This document shows, piece after piece, positions 11,047 to 24,200 of a stretch of 64,000 bases of DNA. The number at the start of each line of letters is the position of its first letter. Within the stretch, counting starts at the first letter, position 1. The notes beneath the pieces are model-generated. The model had not been told where the DNA came from. It ran no database searches and saw only the letters and a list, made by a program, of their open reading frames with translations. The position numbers were made by a program, and so were the translations under genes. This DNA is from Acanthamoeba sp. SK_2022b (Eukaryota > Discosea > Longamoebia > Acanthamoebidae), in NCBI GenBank assembly GCA_027943245.1, contig JANDJZ010000154.1, positions 1 through 64,000 of the forward strand, read 5' to 3'.

Positions 11047-12478
11047 TTACATCATGATGCACTTTCGCTTCTTCTCGTCCCATTGGCCGGATCCGTCTTT
11101 GGTGGTCTTGGCCTCCTTTTCGGCCTGCTGTACCTTCAGCATGCTCTTCACCAGGTCTGGCAAGGCGAGCCACAAAAGGGGGAGACGCGTGTGCGTTGAG
11201 TCGGAGTTGGCGACCAGCGGGGTTGGAGGGGAGGAGGGGTAGTGGCACCTGCAAAGACCTCGTGAATGTTGTGTCCCGTCCGCGCGGAGGTCTCGTAGAA
11301 GGACGAGTTCCATTTCCGAGCGAGCTCCTCTCCCTCGGCGGTCTTTACCCTACGCTCTGATTCCTGGTCGGCCTGTGGATGGACGTCACCACGCGCGAGA
11401 GGGTCAGTTGGCCGCCACCCCCCCCCCCACAAAAGCGAAAACGACAAATAGCGACAAAGAATGAAGAGGGAGGGGGCTACGCGCGCACCTTGTTGCCGAC
11501 TAACACGATGGGGTACTGCCCCACGTGGTCATCTATTCCTTTGGCTCTGTTTCAATCATGCGCGCAGCACACGCACGAACGGGTCAGGAGAGCGAAGAGC
11601 GAAGAGCGTCGCGGGACAGCGCCGGCATCGATGAGGGAACCGTCACCTGAGTACGGACATCCTAAAATCGGGCACCACTTCAAACGACTCGAGCAACGCT
11701 ATGCTGTACACAATAATGAACCCCTACTCAACACACGCAGTCGCACGCACGCGTGGTATTTGTCACGGGTTGAGCCACTGCGCTGCGCCGCTGCAAGTGC
11801 GAGAAAAAGTGCGGGGCAGGCCGTCTGCGATGGCGCACCTGTCCCCTCCGTATGTATATCTCTCGAATGGCCGAAAACTCCTCCTGCCCCGCCGTGTCCA
11901 GAATATCCTACGCGCGCCCCCGGTGCGTGTGGTCGTGAGTGGCGACGGGAGAAAGATGAAGAGTGGAGACGCGTACGAGCATGATGGGCTGCTTTGTTCC
12001 GATGTCAAACTGCCTTCGATAGCTGTTCTCTATAGGGGGGGAGGGACACAACCCGGGTCAGACCACGCTTCGCAAAGGTTGCCTGGCCGCAAAAGAGTGA
12101 CAAAGCCAACAACGAGGAGGACGAGAGTTGAAGTTGTCGAGGTACCAATGGTTGGGTCGTAGTCTAGGTTCGGATGCAGGAGTAGCAAGAGGAAGTCATT
12201 TAAAAGTGGAAATATCTAATGATTTAACATTAAAATAATAGCAAAAAACCTGTGGTGGTTACCTTCGATGAATTCGTGGCCCAGGAAGCGCATGGTCATC
12301 GCAGACTTACCCACGCCTCCATCTCCAAGTATCACCTGCCACCGAGGAGAAGGCAAGAGTTGACGGATTCGATTTGGGGGGGGGGGTTAGGAGTTGAATA
12401 ACGAAAGCGAAAGTCGTTGGAGGCCAGGCCCATAGGAGCAGCGGAGAAGAGAAAGCGTACAATGCGGAGAAGCACCAT
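11047..12478 (-). CDS. Ras-family small GTPase (199 aa), CAAX-ended
   Basis: Nine exons join in phase: 12478-12461, 12335-12263, 12163-12146, 12029-11977, 11907-11839, 11723-11647, 11546-11489, 11372-11249 and 11156-11047. The protein has every Ras motif: the P-loop GDGGVGKS, switch I/effector DYDPTIE, switch II DILDTAGQEEFSA with the catalytic Gln, VGNKAD in the NKxD position, and ETSA as the SAK loop. It ends CIMM, a CAAX box predicted to be farnesylated, after a Lys-rich stretch, so plasma-membrane attachment is likely. Two exons are only 18 nt long. The effector loop and size fit the Ras/Rap/Ral group rather than Rab or Rho; I cannot name the subfamily. A RasGEF gene lies 28 kb away in the same window. 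Confidence 0.9.
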
Positions 12479-13542
<1,064 letters not shown>

Positions 13543-13739
13543 GCACTGCCGATCATCGGTTTTTCGCTTTGTACAGAAGAGATGGCGGGTAACTCAGAGA
13601 GCTTCCAAAATAAAACAAACGATAACGCATCACGCAGTCAGTCCCCTACTTGTTTTTTTTTCCCTTGCCGCGCTGCTGGACGCAAGATCATGCAACTGCA
13701 ACGGGTGCGAGATGAAGCATGGAGGAGATTGAAATTTAA
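13543..13739. other. Convergent 3' spacer between H3 and PNO1
   Basis: This 197 bp stretch holds a possible poly(A) signal for H3 (AAAATAAAAC near 13607). No animal-type histone stem-loop is evident. Confidence 0.5.
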
Positions 13740-14414
13740 TTAGAATCGCTCATTGAGCCGTGCAGAAACGTCTCGCAGCTTCGCGTACACCTTGCCGGGG
13801 GGAGAGCCGAGAATAAGGCTCACGACAGCGTCTCGGGCAACCTTGATGTTGTTAAATGAGCCGAGGATATGAACGTGTCTGTCGGCCAGCACGATACGCG
13901 TTCGTGTAGCGTTCTCGATAGCGAACTTAGTCTTGCCGTCCTTACCCGCGATACGGCCAATGGCGCGTGAAAGATGATCGCCCTTGAGCATCTTGACATC
14001 CTCAATCTCGAATGTATCGATGAAGAGATCGTCGAGACGCAGAAGCGCCATAGCGTCGTTGAGATCGAAACCGAGTAAGAACGCTCGGACGAAATCGGTT
14101 CCTCGCTGAAGGGCCGCAATGTCCTCAGTGTGTTGAGAGGTCTTGAGCTCAACGTTCCTCGTCTTGGTATTGAATCGAACCTGGAGCTTCATGTGCGTGA
14201 CCAAAGGTGTGTAGATGGCCTCCCATGCGTTGCGGAGGGGCGTCAGTCGATGCTGGGGCACGGGAATCTTCCTCAGCTCCGTCTCACCTCCGGCCATATC
14301 GATCGCGGCAAGAGGAGCAAAGCGCGGGCCGCTCTCGGATGAAGAGGCGGACGTCACCTCGGCAGGGGTCACCTCCATCACTTCCATTCCGTCCTCCATG
14401 TGGTCTTCCATCAT
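13740..14414 (-). CDS. PNO1: RNA-binding ribosome-biogenesis factor PNO1/Dim2 (224 aa)
   Basis: This single-exon gene encodes a KH-domain protein whose order and wording match PNO1 (yeast Dim2). Examples are RKIPVPQHRLTPLRNAWEAI, then FVRAFLLGFDLNDAMALLRLDDLFIDTFEIEDVK, then the KH GxxG loop IAGKDGKTKFAIEN, RIVLADRHVHILGSF and a final PPGKVYAKLRDVSARL. PNO1 binds near the 3' end of 18S rRNA in pre-40S particles and works with Nob1 in the final cleavage. The start at 14414 (MMEDHMEDGMEV) gives a normal-sized protein. The frame is also open upstream to 14561, but that extension (with an FFFGRYRRKRG stretch) looks like leader sequence. Confidence 0.93.
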   Translation of the reverse strand: MMEDHMEDGMEVMEVTPAEVTSASSSESGPRFAPLAAIDMAGGETELRKIPVPQHRLTPLRNAWEAIYTPLVTHMKLQVRFNTKTRNVELKTSQHTEDIAALQRGTDFVRAFLLGFDLNDAMALLRLDDLFIDTFEIEDVKMLKGDHLSRAIGRIAGKDGKTKFAIENATRTRIVLADRHVHILGSFNNIKVARDAVVSLILGSPPGKVYAKLRDVSARLNERF

Positions 14415-14737
14415 CTTGGTCTTGGATGCGAGTTTGCTCGTTGATGGAATCCCTCTCTTCCTCCGGTAGCGGCCAAAGAAGAAAAGTGGAACCCGAAATT
14501 GTTCGCGCAACGGGCTTGCGGGCGAACAAACTTTCGCCCCATCCAAGCCAGAAGAAGGCACAATTCCATGGGCGACTCAGCATTCGCACCAGCAATCGGG
14601 AAAACCTGGGAGAAACTAGTCGCAAGAAGAAAGCACGTACCTGAAGTGGAAGGAAGCAACAGAAACAGAAAGCAGAGAACATGGCTGCTTTCTAAGGCGA
14701 AGCGAAACAAAGAAAGAGATATAGTGTTATTTGAGAA
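14415..14737. other. Divergent promoter region, PNO1/folliculin
   Basis: A 323 bp stretch lies between the divergent starts of PNO1 and folliculin. No separate gene is supported here. Confidence 0.5.
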
Positions 14738-15751
14738 ATGGGAGGTAGTGAGGGCGCCACAGCACTTCTGCCTGATGATGATGAGCCAAATGTCAGAGTA
14801 CAAGGAAAGGCACTTCACGAGGAAAACCCCCTGTCTGCAAACCCCAACCACATCGATTCCGTAGAATCGCTCCATTGTCATCTCTCCCGCGGAGATGTAA
14901 ATAGATTTACCCCACCACAGCAAAGTGAAGTGGAGCCCAAGACGAACGCGGAACTCAGTAGCCCAACCGAAAGCGGCAATGAGAAAAGAGATACAGATGG
15001 AAATAGCCGTGCAAGCGGGACCGCTGCTGCGGTGGGCGTGCAAGCGTCCGAAGAGAAGAGGAAGAGCGAAAAGAACGAAGGAGCAACCCATGTGGTCAAC
15101 GAAGCCAAGGGCAAGGAGAAAGAGGCCGCCAGCACGAGGAGAGAGAGGCCACCTTCTGTGGCCACGACCGCGGCTACTACTACCGCCGCCGCCGCCAAGG
15201 AAAGCGAGGAGCCCGCCAGTGCGGCGACGCTCAACCCGATGTTCGTCCTGGCCCACTTCTGTGAGCTGCACGGACCGTCGGTTTTGCTCTGCACTCAACT
15301 CATTCGCTCGACGTCGCCCTCCTCTTCGCCCCCCTCCTCGCCTTCCTCGCCGTCCTCATCTTCAACCAACGAACAGTACGCACGCGCACGTACACGCACA
15401 CGCTGCGGGCAGCTGGCTCACGGTTGATGCACGGGTTGCGTACATGTATGCAGAGAACAGGAAGTGGAGGCCAAGCGCAACACGAGCCCGCCCACGAGCG
15501 GCCGCCGGGCGTTTCCGCTGCTGGCGCCCGCCGGGGCCTCGTTCACGCTCTCGTCGTCCAACTCGCCCATCCTCAAGGTCGACGCGGCCTCGTCGTCCAT
15601 CCTGCCCACCGACTCCATCAAGACCGCATCGAGCGTCAGCGGACGGCGCAGCGCGCCCGTGTGCCCGTCGTGCAACGCGCTCCCCAGCGACTCGGGCTTC
15701 TTTTCCGTCGATGACGACGACGGTAGGCCAACGCGCGCGCATCACGCATCG

Positions 15752-15819
<68 letters not shown>

Positions 15820-18158
15820 TCTTGTGGGCGAGCATTGGGCTGATGATGGGCGCGCCTTGCGACGCGACGCAGGGACCTACTTCATCACCACGCGCTACCC
15901 GTCGGCCACCTACGCCCGTATTCGAACGGCCTGCGTGCGCGCGCTCTCGTGCGAGTTCAGCCCGGGGCGGGAGGGCCCCATGTTCTTCGGGGACGAGGAG
16001 AACGGGTTCTGCCTGTCGTACGTGTTCAAGGTCCACGACCTCCAGGCGCGCGGCTTCGTGCGGTGGTACGGCATACTGTTCCTCGCGCCCCAGGCCTCGC
16101 TCCTCGCCTCGACCGACTTCCTCGTCGGGAGCGTCAAGGGCGTCGTGGGCGACCTCCAGGCCCAGTCTGCGGCCATCTTCGAGAGGGAGCGGGACGAGAA
16201 GGAGCGGCAGGCGCAGAGCGCCCACGTGCCCGCGGGGACCTCCCCGTCGAGCGGCGGCGGCATGAGCGCCCTCCGCTCCCGCACCAACTTCCCCACCGGC
16301 CCTGGCGCCTTTCGCCGCCGCCAGATCCACGCCAACGCGCCGCTGCGTGGGCTGGACGCGCTGATCAAGGACAAGAACCTGCCGGGCAAGCTGCACTCGT
16401 CGTTCACGTGGATCCTCCAGCACTGGGAACGACAGCACCTGGCCTCGCCCTTCAAGCCCTTCACCGCCGCCGCCGCCGCCGACGCCGCCGCCACTACCAG
16501 CAGCGACGGCGGCAACGCCTCCTCCGCCGTAGTGGCCACCTCCACTGGCGTGTCGTTGTCGTCGTCGTCGCCCGTCTTCTCCTTCATCTCCTCCGTCGTC
16601 TCGTCGGACGACTCCGAGCTGCGCCAGCTCAGGTGCGACCGCACATGTATGATGGCGCAAGCAGGCGAGCACCGCCCAAGGCTGACCGGCATTTCGTGTC
16701 GTTCGTTTGTTCGCTGTCGTCGTTCAATTGTTGTCGACGGGCAGGGAGGCGTCGGAGCACGTGTTGATGTTCGAGACCCTGCAGCAGCTCATGCACGCCC
16801 TCGGCCCGGCCAAGTTCAACGCCCTCCTCTACAACGTGCTCTGCGGCAACCAGATCATCGTGCGCGGCGAGTGCCGTGCGCTCGTTGGCTCCGTGCTCGC
16901 CCTCCTCACGGTCCGCACGCCATACCAACTCGAGCCCTCGTGCCCTCACTAATGTCGACAACTTTTCTCTGTGTGCGCGTGCGCGCGTGTGCGTGTGTGC
17001 GTGCGCGCGTGTGCATGCGTGCAGGATCTGGTGCCGGGGCGGTGTGCCAAGGTCAAGGGCTGGGAGACGGACGAGTATCACGAGAGCTGGGAGTACAACT
17101 TCCTGGGCGCGTCGCGCGACATCGTCGTGCCGGACTACATCTCTGCGAGCTCCTACGCGCTCGTCGACATCCTGCCCCACCACCGCCTCGCCGCAGCCTC
17201 GAACTCGGCCTCCGCCGCGCACTCGAACACTCGCGGGCGCACGCTCCACTCGTCTCTCGCGTCTCCGCCATCGGCGGCCGTGGCGACGTCGAGGCTGGTC
17301 CACCAGGCCTCGGAGCCGGCGCTCCTGTCGCCCACGTCGGGGCTCTCCTCCTCCTCCGCGTCGCCCTCTCCGTCGCCGTCGCCGTCTCCGCACTCTGGCC
17401 ACGGGTTCCCCGCGTCGCCGGTCTCGCCCCGCGGGATCAACGCCTGGACCTCCTATCGCTACGACTGCCACGCGAAAGTGGTGCGTGGGCGTGGGCGTGG
17501 GCGTGGGCGCGGGCGCGGGCGCGGGCGCAGGCGTGGTCATCCCTGGGCTCACGTTGTCGCTGTCGTAAAGGAGGGACCGATCGGCACGCTGCCAGCCGAG
17601 GTCGTGGGCGTGCTGGGCCTGCACCTGCCGCCACATTTTGAAAGTCAGCGCCTCCGCGCGATCAAACACGCCTGGAGCAGGTTCGCCGCCCAACCCAATG
17701 TTGCACCGGCACGCCACGTTACTCACCATTTTCCACGCGCGGGCGTCGTGTCGCGTTGCGCAGTAAGGCGAAGGCCTTCTTCACCGTGTCCAAGATGGTG
17801 GAGAGCGAGAAGGACATGCGGCTGCAGACATTTTTGAACGCCACGGGCCTGCTGGAGGCCGACCTGCCGGTCCTCCGCTATTGGACCACCGGTAGGCGTT
17901 ACCCCCCCCCCAAACGGCCTCCAACAGAGTGGAGTAGCGTGCTCGCACTCACCACGCACACGCGAACGCGACATGTCAGGGCTGCGGCACGACCGCGCGC
18001 TGCTGCGGCTCATTGCCACGCAGCCATCGGCCAGGCCATCGACGGTCTCCGTACCGTTCACGCCCACCCGTTCGGCCACCTTCATGGGCAACGTGCTCCT
18101 GCCGCAGGGCTCTTCCTCCTTTTCCCGCTCCTCCACCATCTACACCGCCTCGGCCTGA
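14738..18158 (+). CDS. FLCN: Folliculin homologue (901 aa)
   Basis: Eight exons join in phase: 14738-15375, 15454-15722, 15873-16632, 16745-16910, 17025-17480, 17571-17680, 17764-17891 and 17980-18158. The longin/DENN-type folliculin fold is recognised from FVLAHFCELHGPSVLLCTQ near residue 170, CPSCNALPS, YFITTRYPSATYARIRTACVRALSCE and PGREGPMFFGDEENGF. Further matches are ARGFVRWYGI, VGSVKGVVGDLQAQS and the C-terminal part with ESWEYNFLGASRDIVVPDYI. Folliculin works with FNIP at lysosomes as a GAP for RagC/D and controls TORC1 and TFE signalling. The N-terminal 165 residues and several internal Ser/Ala tracts are low complexity and longer than in animals. It is divergent from PNO1 and convergent with the villin-like gene. 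Confidence 0.92.
15753..15818. repeat. (GT)33 microsatellite in a folliculin intron
   Basis: A 66 bp uninterrupted GT repeat lies inside the second folliculin intron (15723-15872), about 30 bp after the GTAGGC donor, on the coding strand. Confidence 0.97.
17481..17532. repeat. Short G-rich tandem repeat in a folliculin intron
   Basis: The fifth folliculin intron (17481-17570) opens with tandem GTGGGC/GCGGGC units running for about 50 bp directly from the GTGCGT donor. Confidence 0.8.
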
Positions 18159-18272
18159 CCCCTCTTGACCCCCCCCCCCAATCCCCTCCCAACGACCACG
18201 CGTCACGGCGTCGTCGTTTATCTGTTGTTGATAAACCGTTCGTCTACTGCTGCTGCACAGCAACCATCACTA
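18159..18272. other. Convergent 3' spacer, folliculin/villin-like
   Basis: A 114 bp stretch lies between the two stop codons and holds only 3' untranslated sequence. Confidence 0.6.
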
Positions 18273-21200
18273 CTAGTACAACTTGAGTGTGCGCTTGAGC
18301 GTTGTCTTCTTCCAGCCGGGGAGCTGCTCGAAGGCGGAGCGGGTCATCTTGAACACCTCCTCGAACGCCTCGTCGGCCAGATAGCTCTGTTCACAGGACC
18401 ACAACGATGTGAGTCGTACAACGCGCACGCGAGCGGGCATGATGAGCCACACCTCCAGGTTTGCAGTGTCGAGGCCGTGAGGGTAGTTCTTAGTGCTGAG
18501 CTCCTCGTACGTGTATCTATGTTTGATGGGGAGGGGGAGGGCAACTGTGAAAGGGGGGGGGGTAAGGGATGAGGAGGGGTGTGGCGCACGTTCGGGCGTA
18601 GTGGGCAAGCTTCTCGCGGGCGTCCTCCAGCTCACCGTGGAAAGGCTGCGGCAAGACCTGATTCAGTGTCAAGTTGAGGAGGACAGCACGCGCACACGCG
18701 CACACACATGTGGGTGAGGGTCAATGGCGCTGGTGTGGTGGCTTGGGTGGCGGTGGTACAGTGGCCTCCTTCTGGCGTGTGGAGTTGGTGTCCCACGCGA
18801 GGAAATGGGCCGTGAAGACCAGCGGCTCCGCGGGCTGTTTCACGATCCTCACGGCCACCGGCTTCCGCCTGTCGTCCGGCGCCTTGTCGGCGTACTCCAC
18901 CGCCACCTCCAGCGCCTGTCCGCCACCAGGTATCAGCCCTTTTCGCTCTTTTCTCTCTTTCGTTCCGCTTTCATTCTTCATTCATTGGGCAGTTGGACGG
19001 ACCATCTTGACTTCGGCCGGGTGGACGGCGATGCCGAGCCACACGTAGACGACGTCCCAGGCGTCGAGGAGGAAGGCGTTGTCGCGGGAGAGGTCGTCCT
19101 GGCAGTAGTGGGGCACCTCGTGGACTGTGAAGGTGCCCGTCCCCAACGAACAGTGGAACAGCCGTGCCTCCCGCCGGCTCTGCGCGTTGTTCACCCCCCC
19201 CCCCCGCGCATCAGCTGCGGATAGCTCAAGGCGCAGGCCGCGAGCGTGTACCGCCAAGCTCTGCAGGGGATAGCGCCTCTCCTTGTTGCCCTCGGCGCTC
19301 AGGTGTTGCCAGAACGAGCCTGACCGGTCGAGCTCAGCTGGTGCCACGCAGTAATCGAGGTGGGAAAGGGGTGGTGGCGTACGGGGTTCTTCCCCCTCGG
19401 AGATCTCCCTGACGGCTTTCTTGGCGCTGGCCGAGCCGGCGGGCTGGCGCCACGCGCGCATTCTCTCCAACACATCCCTGCCCACGGCCTTCTCCTCATC
19501 GGTGGCACAGGCGCCGCACCACAGGAAGTGGCTCTCGCTCTGAATGAGCGGCGAGAGGAGGGAGTCGCCCCGGTGAGCGCGATACGCACACGCAACGTGG
19601 GCAAGGAGCTTCTCGACCATCTCTCTCACTCACGTGTGATCAGCAAGCGCATCGTGATTTACCTCTAGTGGAGTGACGAGGAGGAACACGTTGTTGGAGT
19701 TGAGCGAAGTGACCTGTGCGTCCGCTTGCACCGTACGCGCGACCGAGTGCACGCCCAGCTTGCCGACCTGATACAGGCCGGCCTTCGACGGCACGAAGGC
19801 CCTTTCTGTCGCGCCCAAATCGATGGTTGAGCGCAAGAGCGAGCACAGGAAAGGAGGCGCGATGGGCCACACCTTTCCCCTTGTGGACGACCATGCGCCC
19901 ATCGAATATGGAGAGGAAGTGCTTGGGTTCCTTGTTCTGCACCACGCGCACCTGGTGGGGCACCGGAAGTACATCAGGGTGGCTTGTGCGCATGTGCGTG
20001 ATGGAGTGCTGACTGAGAAGGAAGGAGAGCGCAGGGCACCTACCTCTTTGGACATGCCTTCGATCTTATCGTCCAGATCGACAGTCAGCAACGCAGACGA
20101 GCCCTTCTCCTGAATCGATGAATTCCTGGTAATAAATAACCTCTTGAGCGAGCTGCCGTGTGGGGTAGGACACACCCACCCACCCACCCACCCACACACG
20201 AGCCTTACCTTCCCTGCCAAAAGTAGAGGAGCCAGGCGTCCTTGTTCCTGAATATGTACTTGTACGTCACGATGTAGCTCTCCTGCGCCACCCAAGAGGA
20301 ACACACACAGGAAAAGTAAAATGAGCGGGGAGAGAAGCGCGCGAGAAGGACCACTCCCGGGGTGAAGCGAAGGAGAGCGGTTGGAGCGAAGGAGAGCACG
20401 CGTACGCCATCGAAGAAGTGGCCAAAGTCGCTGGCCTCCACGGACACTTTCTTGTGCTCCTCCACCCGGTACACCTGCACCCAGATCCACACGGTCACTT
20501 TCCTCCCAGGAGCGGGATCGGCGCGCGCGTGAGGGAGTGTTGGGGGCCAACGGATAAGGGGAACTTGGAGTGGCCGTCGTCGACCAAGATCTCTTCCGTC
20601 GGCACGGCCGGTCGATGCAGCTGGAGCACGTCTATCTTTTCCTGCTCCTTCGTGGCTGCAGACATCGCGCGGGCGCACACACGCACAAAGCGATGACATT
20701 TTTTTGGCCATTGGGATGGGGGGGGGGAGTGGGGCGGTATGATGCCGGACCTGCGACGTTCTTGCCGGAGATGACCTGCTGCATCTGGATGGGGAGGGTG
20801 GACGACCAGTTAAAGAACTTCTCCTTAAAGAGGACTCCCTCGCCCTCCTCGATCTCTCGCCTCATCGGCGCAACCCAGAACGCACGCTCCGCGCTCATCT
20901 CCTGGAGGGCACGTGGCGGCTCGGCTGTGTGAGGGTCGGTGCGCCAAGGGCAAAGGCAGAGCGGGGGGGGAGGCCTGTACCTGCGCCTTCTTGAGGCTGG
21001 CGTTTCGCAGTTTGACGGGCGACTTCTTGCCCGTCCATACAAACACCTCGGAGCCGCAGTCGAGAATGAAGCAGCCCTCTGTCGACAGCAAGGCCTACGA
21101 CAGAGGGCCGGTCAGTTGAGCACGCGCACGCGCACATGACCACGTCGTCGCTGCCAGCAGGTGTAATTACGGACCTTGTCGATGGGTGGTGTGGCTGCCA

Positions 21201-24200
21201 AGTCCAACTCCACCTTGCCTGACTGCTCTCCTCCGGCGCCCCACTGAATAGCCGTCCAGCTCCCCCCCACCAACGCAAGGTCAGCTGGATTGACGGGGAA
21301 AGAGGTGGGGCGGTGGCCACCGAACCTTTGCCTGGAAGAGTCGAACGAGCGAACGGTAGGCGTCCTCGGCCTCCTTGTCGTCGCCGCCCTCCTCCTCCGA
21401 TGCCACTTGCCTGGGCGCAAGACGCCCCCCCCCCCACCGGGATGGTTGGCCACAGTTGACATCCAATCGGGGAGTGGGGTGGGCGTACTGGATGCCGGGT
21501 TCCCCCATGGCCTTCCAGAACTCGGCCACAAGGGCCGCATCGTAGCCCTCCTTCTTCTCGCTCTCCTCTGTCGCACGCGACGCGCCATGAGGATGAGCGC
21601 TCCAATGTTAATCGAGACGATCTACAGTTCTTTCCTCTGTGGGCAGGGAAGCGAATCGCACCCACGCGGATGATGGTGGAGCGTCCAAAGTGTTCCTTGT
21701 CCTTGATCTTCTTGGCAACGTCGAGCCCTCTCCCGCGCTCCATTCGGTTGGAGCCCACCCCGCACCACTAGACGGAGCCACAGGTTGGTTGCACTGGCCG
21801 AGTCTCTCTCATCACGCACGAGAGGGTGGCGCTGTACCTGATAGAGCTTGGTGCCGATGTCGAGGATGAAGACATCACCGCTGTTCATGGACAGCGGTGT
21901 TAGCTCCACCTCACGAACGAAGATATTGCGCCGTCCCTTGATCTGGATGAGTCGCTTCTTCTGCGCCGCCGGCGTCTCCTGCCCCTCCGCCTTGGCTTTC
22001 TGCTTTTATTTTATTAATATCTTTTCTTTTGTCTTATTTTGCTTATTTTTTAAAATAAGAATAAAAAAAGAGCCCAGCGATCACCGTACGTTGTGAGCCG
22101 CGTGGAAGAGGGCTGCCTGAGCACCAACTGACCACAGAACACCGTAGCCCCCCATCCCGGCCTGACCAAAAGAAACCACATCAACCAGCTGGTCCGCACA
22201 AGACAAAAGCAACCTGGGGGTGAGGGGGGGGGGCAGGAGGTACGGCTGCTGCGGCGCCACCGCGAGACGAGACAGGAGAAGGAGCAGAGGCATCTGTCGC
22301 GGCGGGACCGTTTTGTTCCTCCTCTTCCTTGGCCTTCTCGGTCTGCGCATTGATGGCAGCCATCTGCCGCATGCAGTGCCATGACGTAACACAAGCCGCT
22401 TTAGACGCCATCCGAATGATTGTGTGGCAGCCATGCTGCTGTGTCGCATCAGCTCCCGGATTGTACCTCGCGCACTGGGTTCTTGGTGGGCCGTTTGCGT
22501 CCACTAGAAGCCATCGCGCGCTGCTTGTGCTCCAGGAACGACGTCGATCGCTCCAACGTGCCCTGCACGCATCGCGAACGTTACGGTCAGCGGGATCCGA
22601 TCCGACAGCGCAGCACCAATAGCGCGCACCAACACCGAGCCGGATGTAGACGACTTCTTGGCCACCGGTGTCTTGTCTGCGACCGGTCCAGCGGCAGCGG
22701 GAGGAGATGCCACCTCTGCTGGTTGCGAGACAACATCGGGCGCCTCTCCGCCCTCGGCGTCCTCTGACTGCTGCTGTAGCTTGCGGAGCTCCTCCTCGAG
22801 TGTTGCGAGCTTGGCCCGTTCCTTGGCCTCGTCGGACTCGAGCCGAGCGATGTCCTCCAACGCGGCCTTGCGCTGTTGTCCGCGCTTGCGGTCTCGTGCG
22901 GTATCGAGTTCGGTCCACTGGCGCTCCTGCGCGTCGGACTCGGCCCACTGAGCTCGGCGCTTGGTGAACGCCGCCGCATCCTCGGCCGCCCAAGCCTCCT
23001 CCTCCCGCTCCTCCTCTTCCTGCAGCCGCCGCAGTTCATTCCTGAGATTCTGAAGCCTCTCCACATTCTCTTCATCATTCTCTTCCTCCTGTCTCTTCCT
23101 GGCCTCATCGCGCGCTCTCTCTTCTCGCCATGCCTCGCCCTCCTCATTGGCGGAGTTGCGGCGGCCCTCGCCTCCTTTCTCACTCCTTCTCTTCTTCTTG
23201 GCCCTCCTTCTCGCCCCCTCTTCATCATCGTAGTCCTGGTCGTTGTCGCCTTGCACTCGCCCGACATGGGTCACCGTCTGTTCTTGAAGCGGCTCGACGG
23301 TCCGAACATCGCTATCCTTCCTTCGAGTCTCCTTCTCCTTTTTCTCCTTTTTCAAGGCCCTGAGCTCAGCTCTCGTGAGCTTGCTCCTGTGTTCCTCCAC
23401 CTCTTTGTCTCTCTGGTCTGCATCCGCTTCGCTTGCGTCATAAACGAGTCGGCCGGGCGGCTGCGTGCCTTGTGAGTAAACATTCCTGCGTCCGCCTTCA
23501 TCGTAGTCGCTGGTGCTGGTGACGTCACTCGAAGGCTCTTCAGTGGGGCTGCGATTAGGTCGATCCATGCCGGGAAGCGAGTTCCACTTCTTGCGCGTGG
23601 CCATCTCGGGGGCGCTGTCGCTCGAATGCCGTATCGACTGCTTGCGGAGCCCCAAGGCTTGGTGAGCGCTACTGGCGCGACTCGTGTGGTCGCCCGAGTG
23701 TCGCATCATCGGTTGCTTGACCGAATATCGGTCAAAGGCAGCCGCGCTCCGAGATGGCATGCGCTTGGCTTCCTCACGCTCCATTTCTGTCCCAGCCACC
23801 ACAACACATGAGTCAAGCGCGATCGGTGGCGCATTAAATTGGCCGTGAATTACCATCTTCCCACTCGGCTGCTGTCCAGTCGCAGAACTGCTCCTGGAAG
23901 TAGATCGTCTCGGCGCCGTCGACGGCCCATGAGATATCACAGCACCGCGGTCTGTCGCCGCTCTCAATCAATTCCTCAGCCTTGAGCATTGCATAGCTCC
24001 TCTCATTGGGCGTGGACTCGCTACCGCACCACACGAAGATCGTTTGGTACACATCCAGGACCTTGCGTAGTTGCCCGGTGATCTCGGGTAAGCAGCGGCG
24101 GCCAACTGCGCTTCACAAGCAAAAGAGTGCGGGTGCGTACAAATGAGTACTGCGGGTTGAGCATGTTCTGCAGGAAGGGCCCGCTGGTCACTTCGATTTG

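Noticed and set aside
13549..13564. Possible histone 3' stem-loop (CCGATCATCGG then T run)
   Set aside because: The stem is only 4 bp with a 3-base loop and does not resemble the conserved histone stem-loop.
14415..14561. N-terminal extension of PNO1
   Set aside because: The frame is open, but the added residues do not resemble PNO1 and would lengthen the protein beyond the family norm. The ATG at 14414 is preferred.
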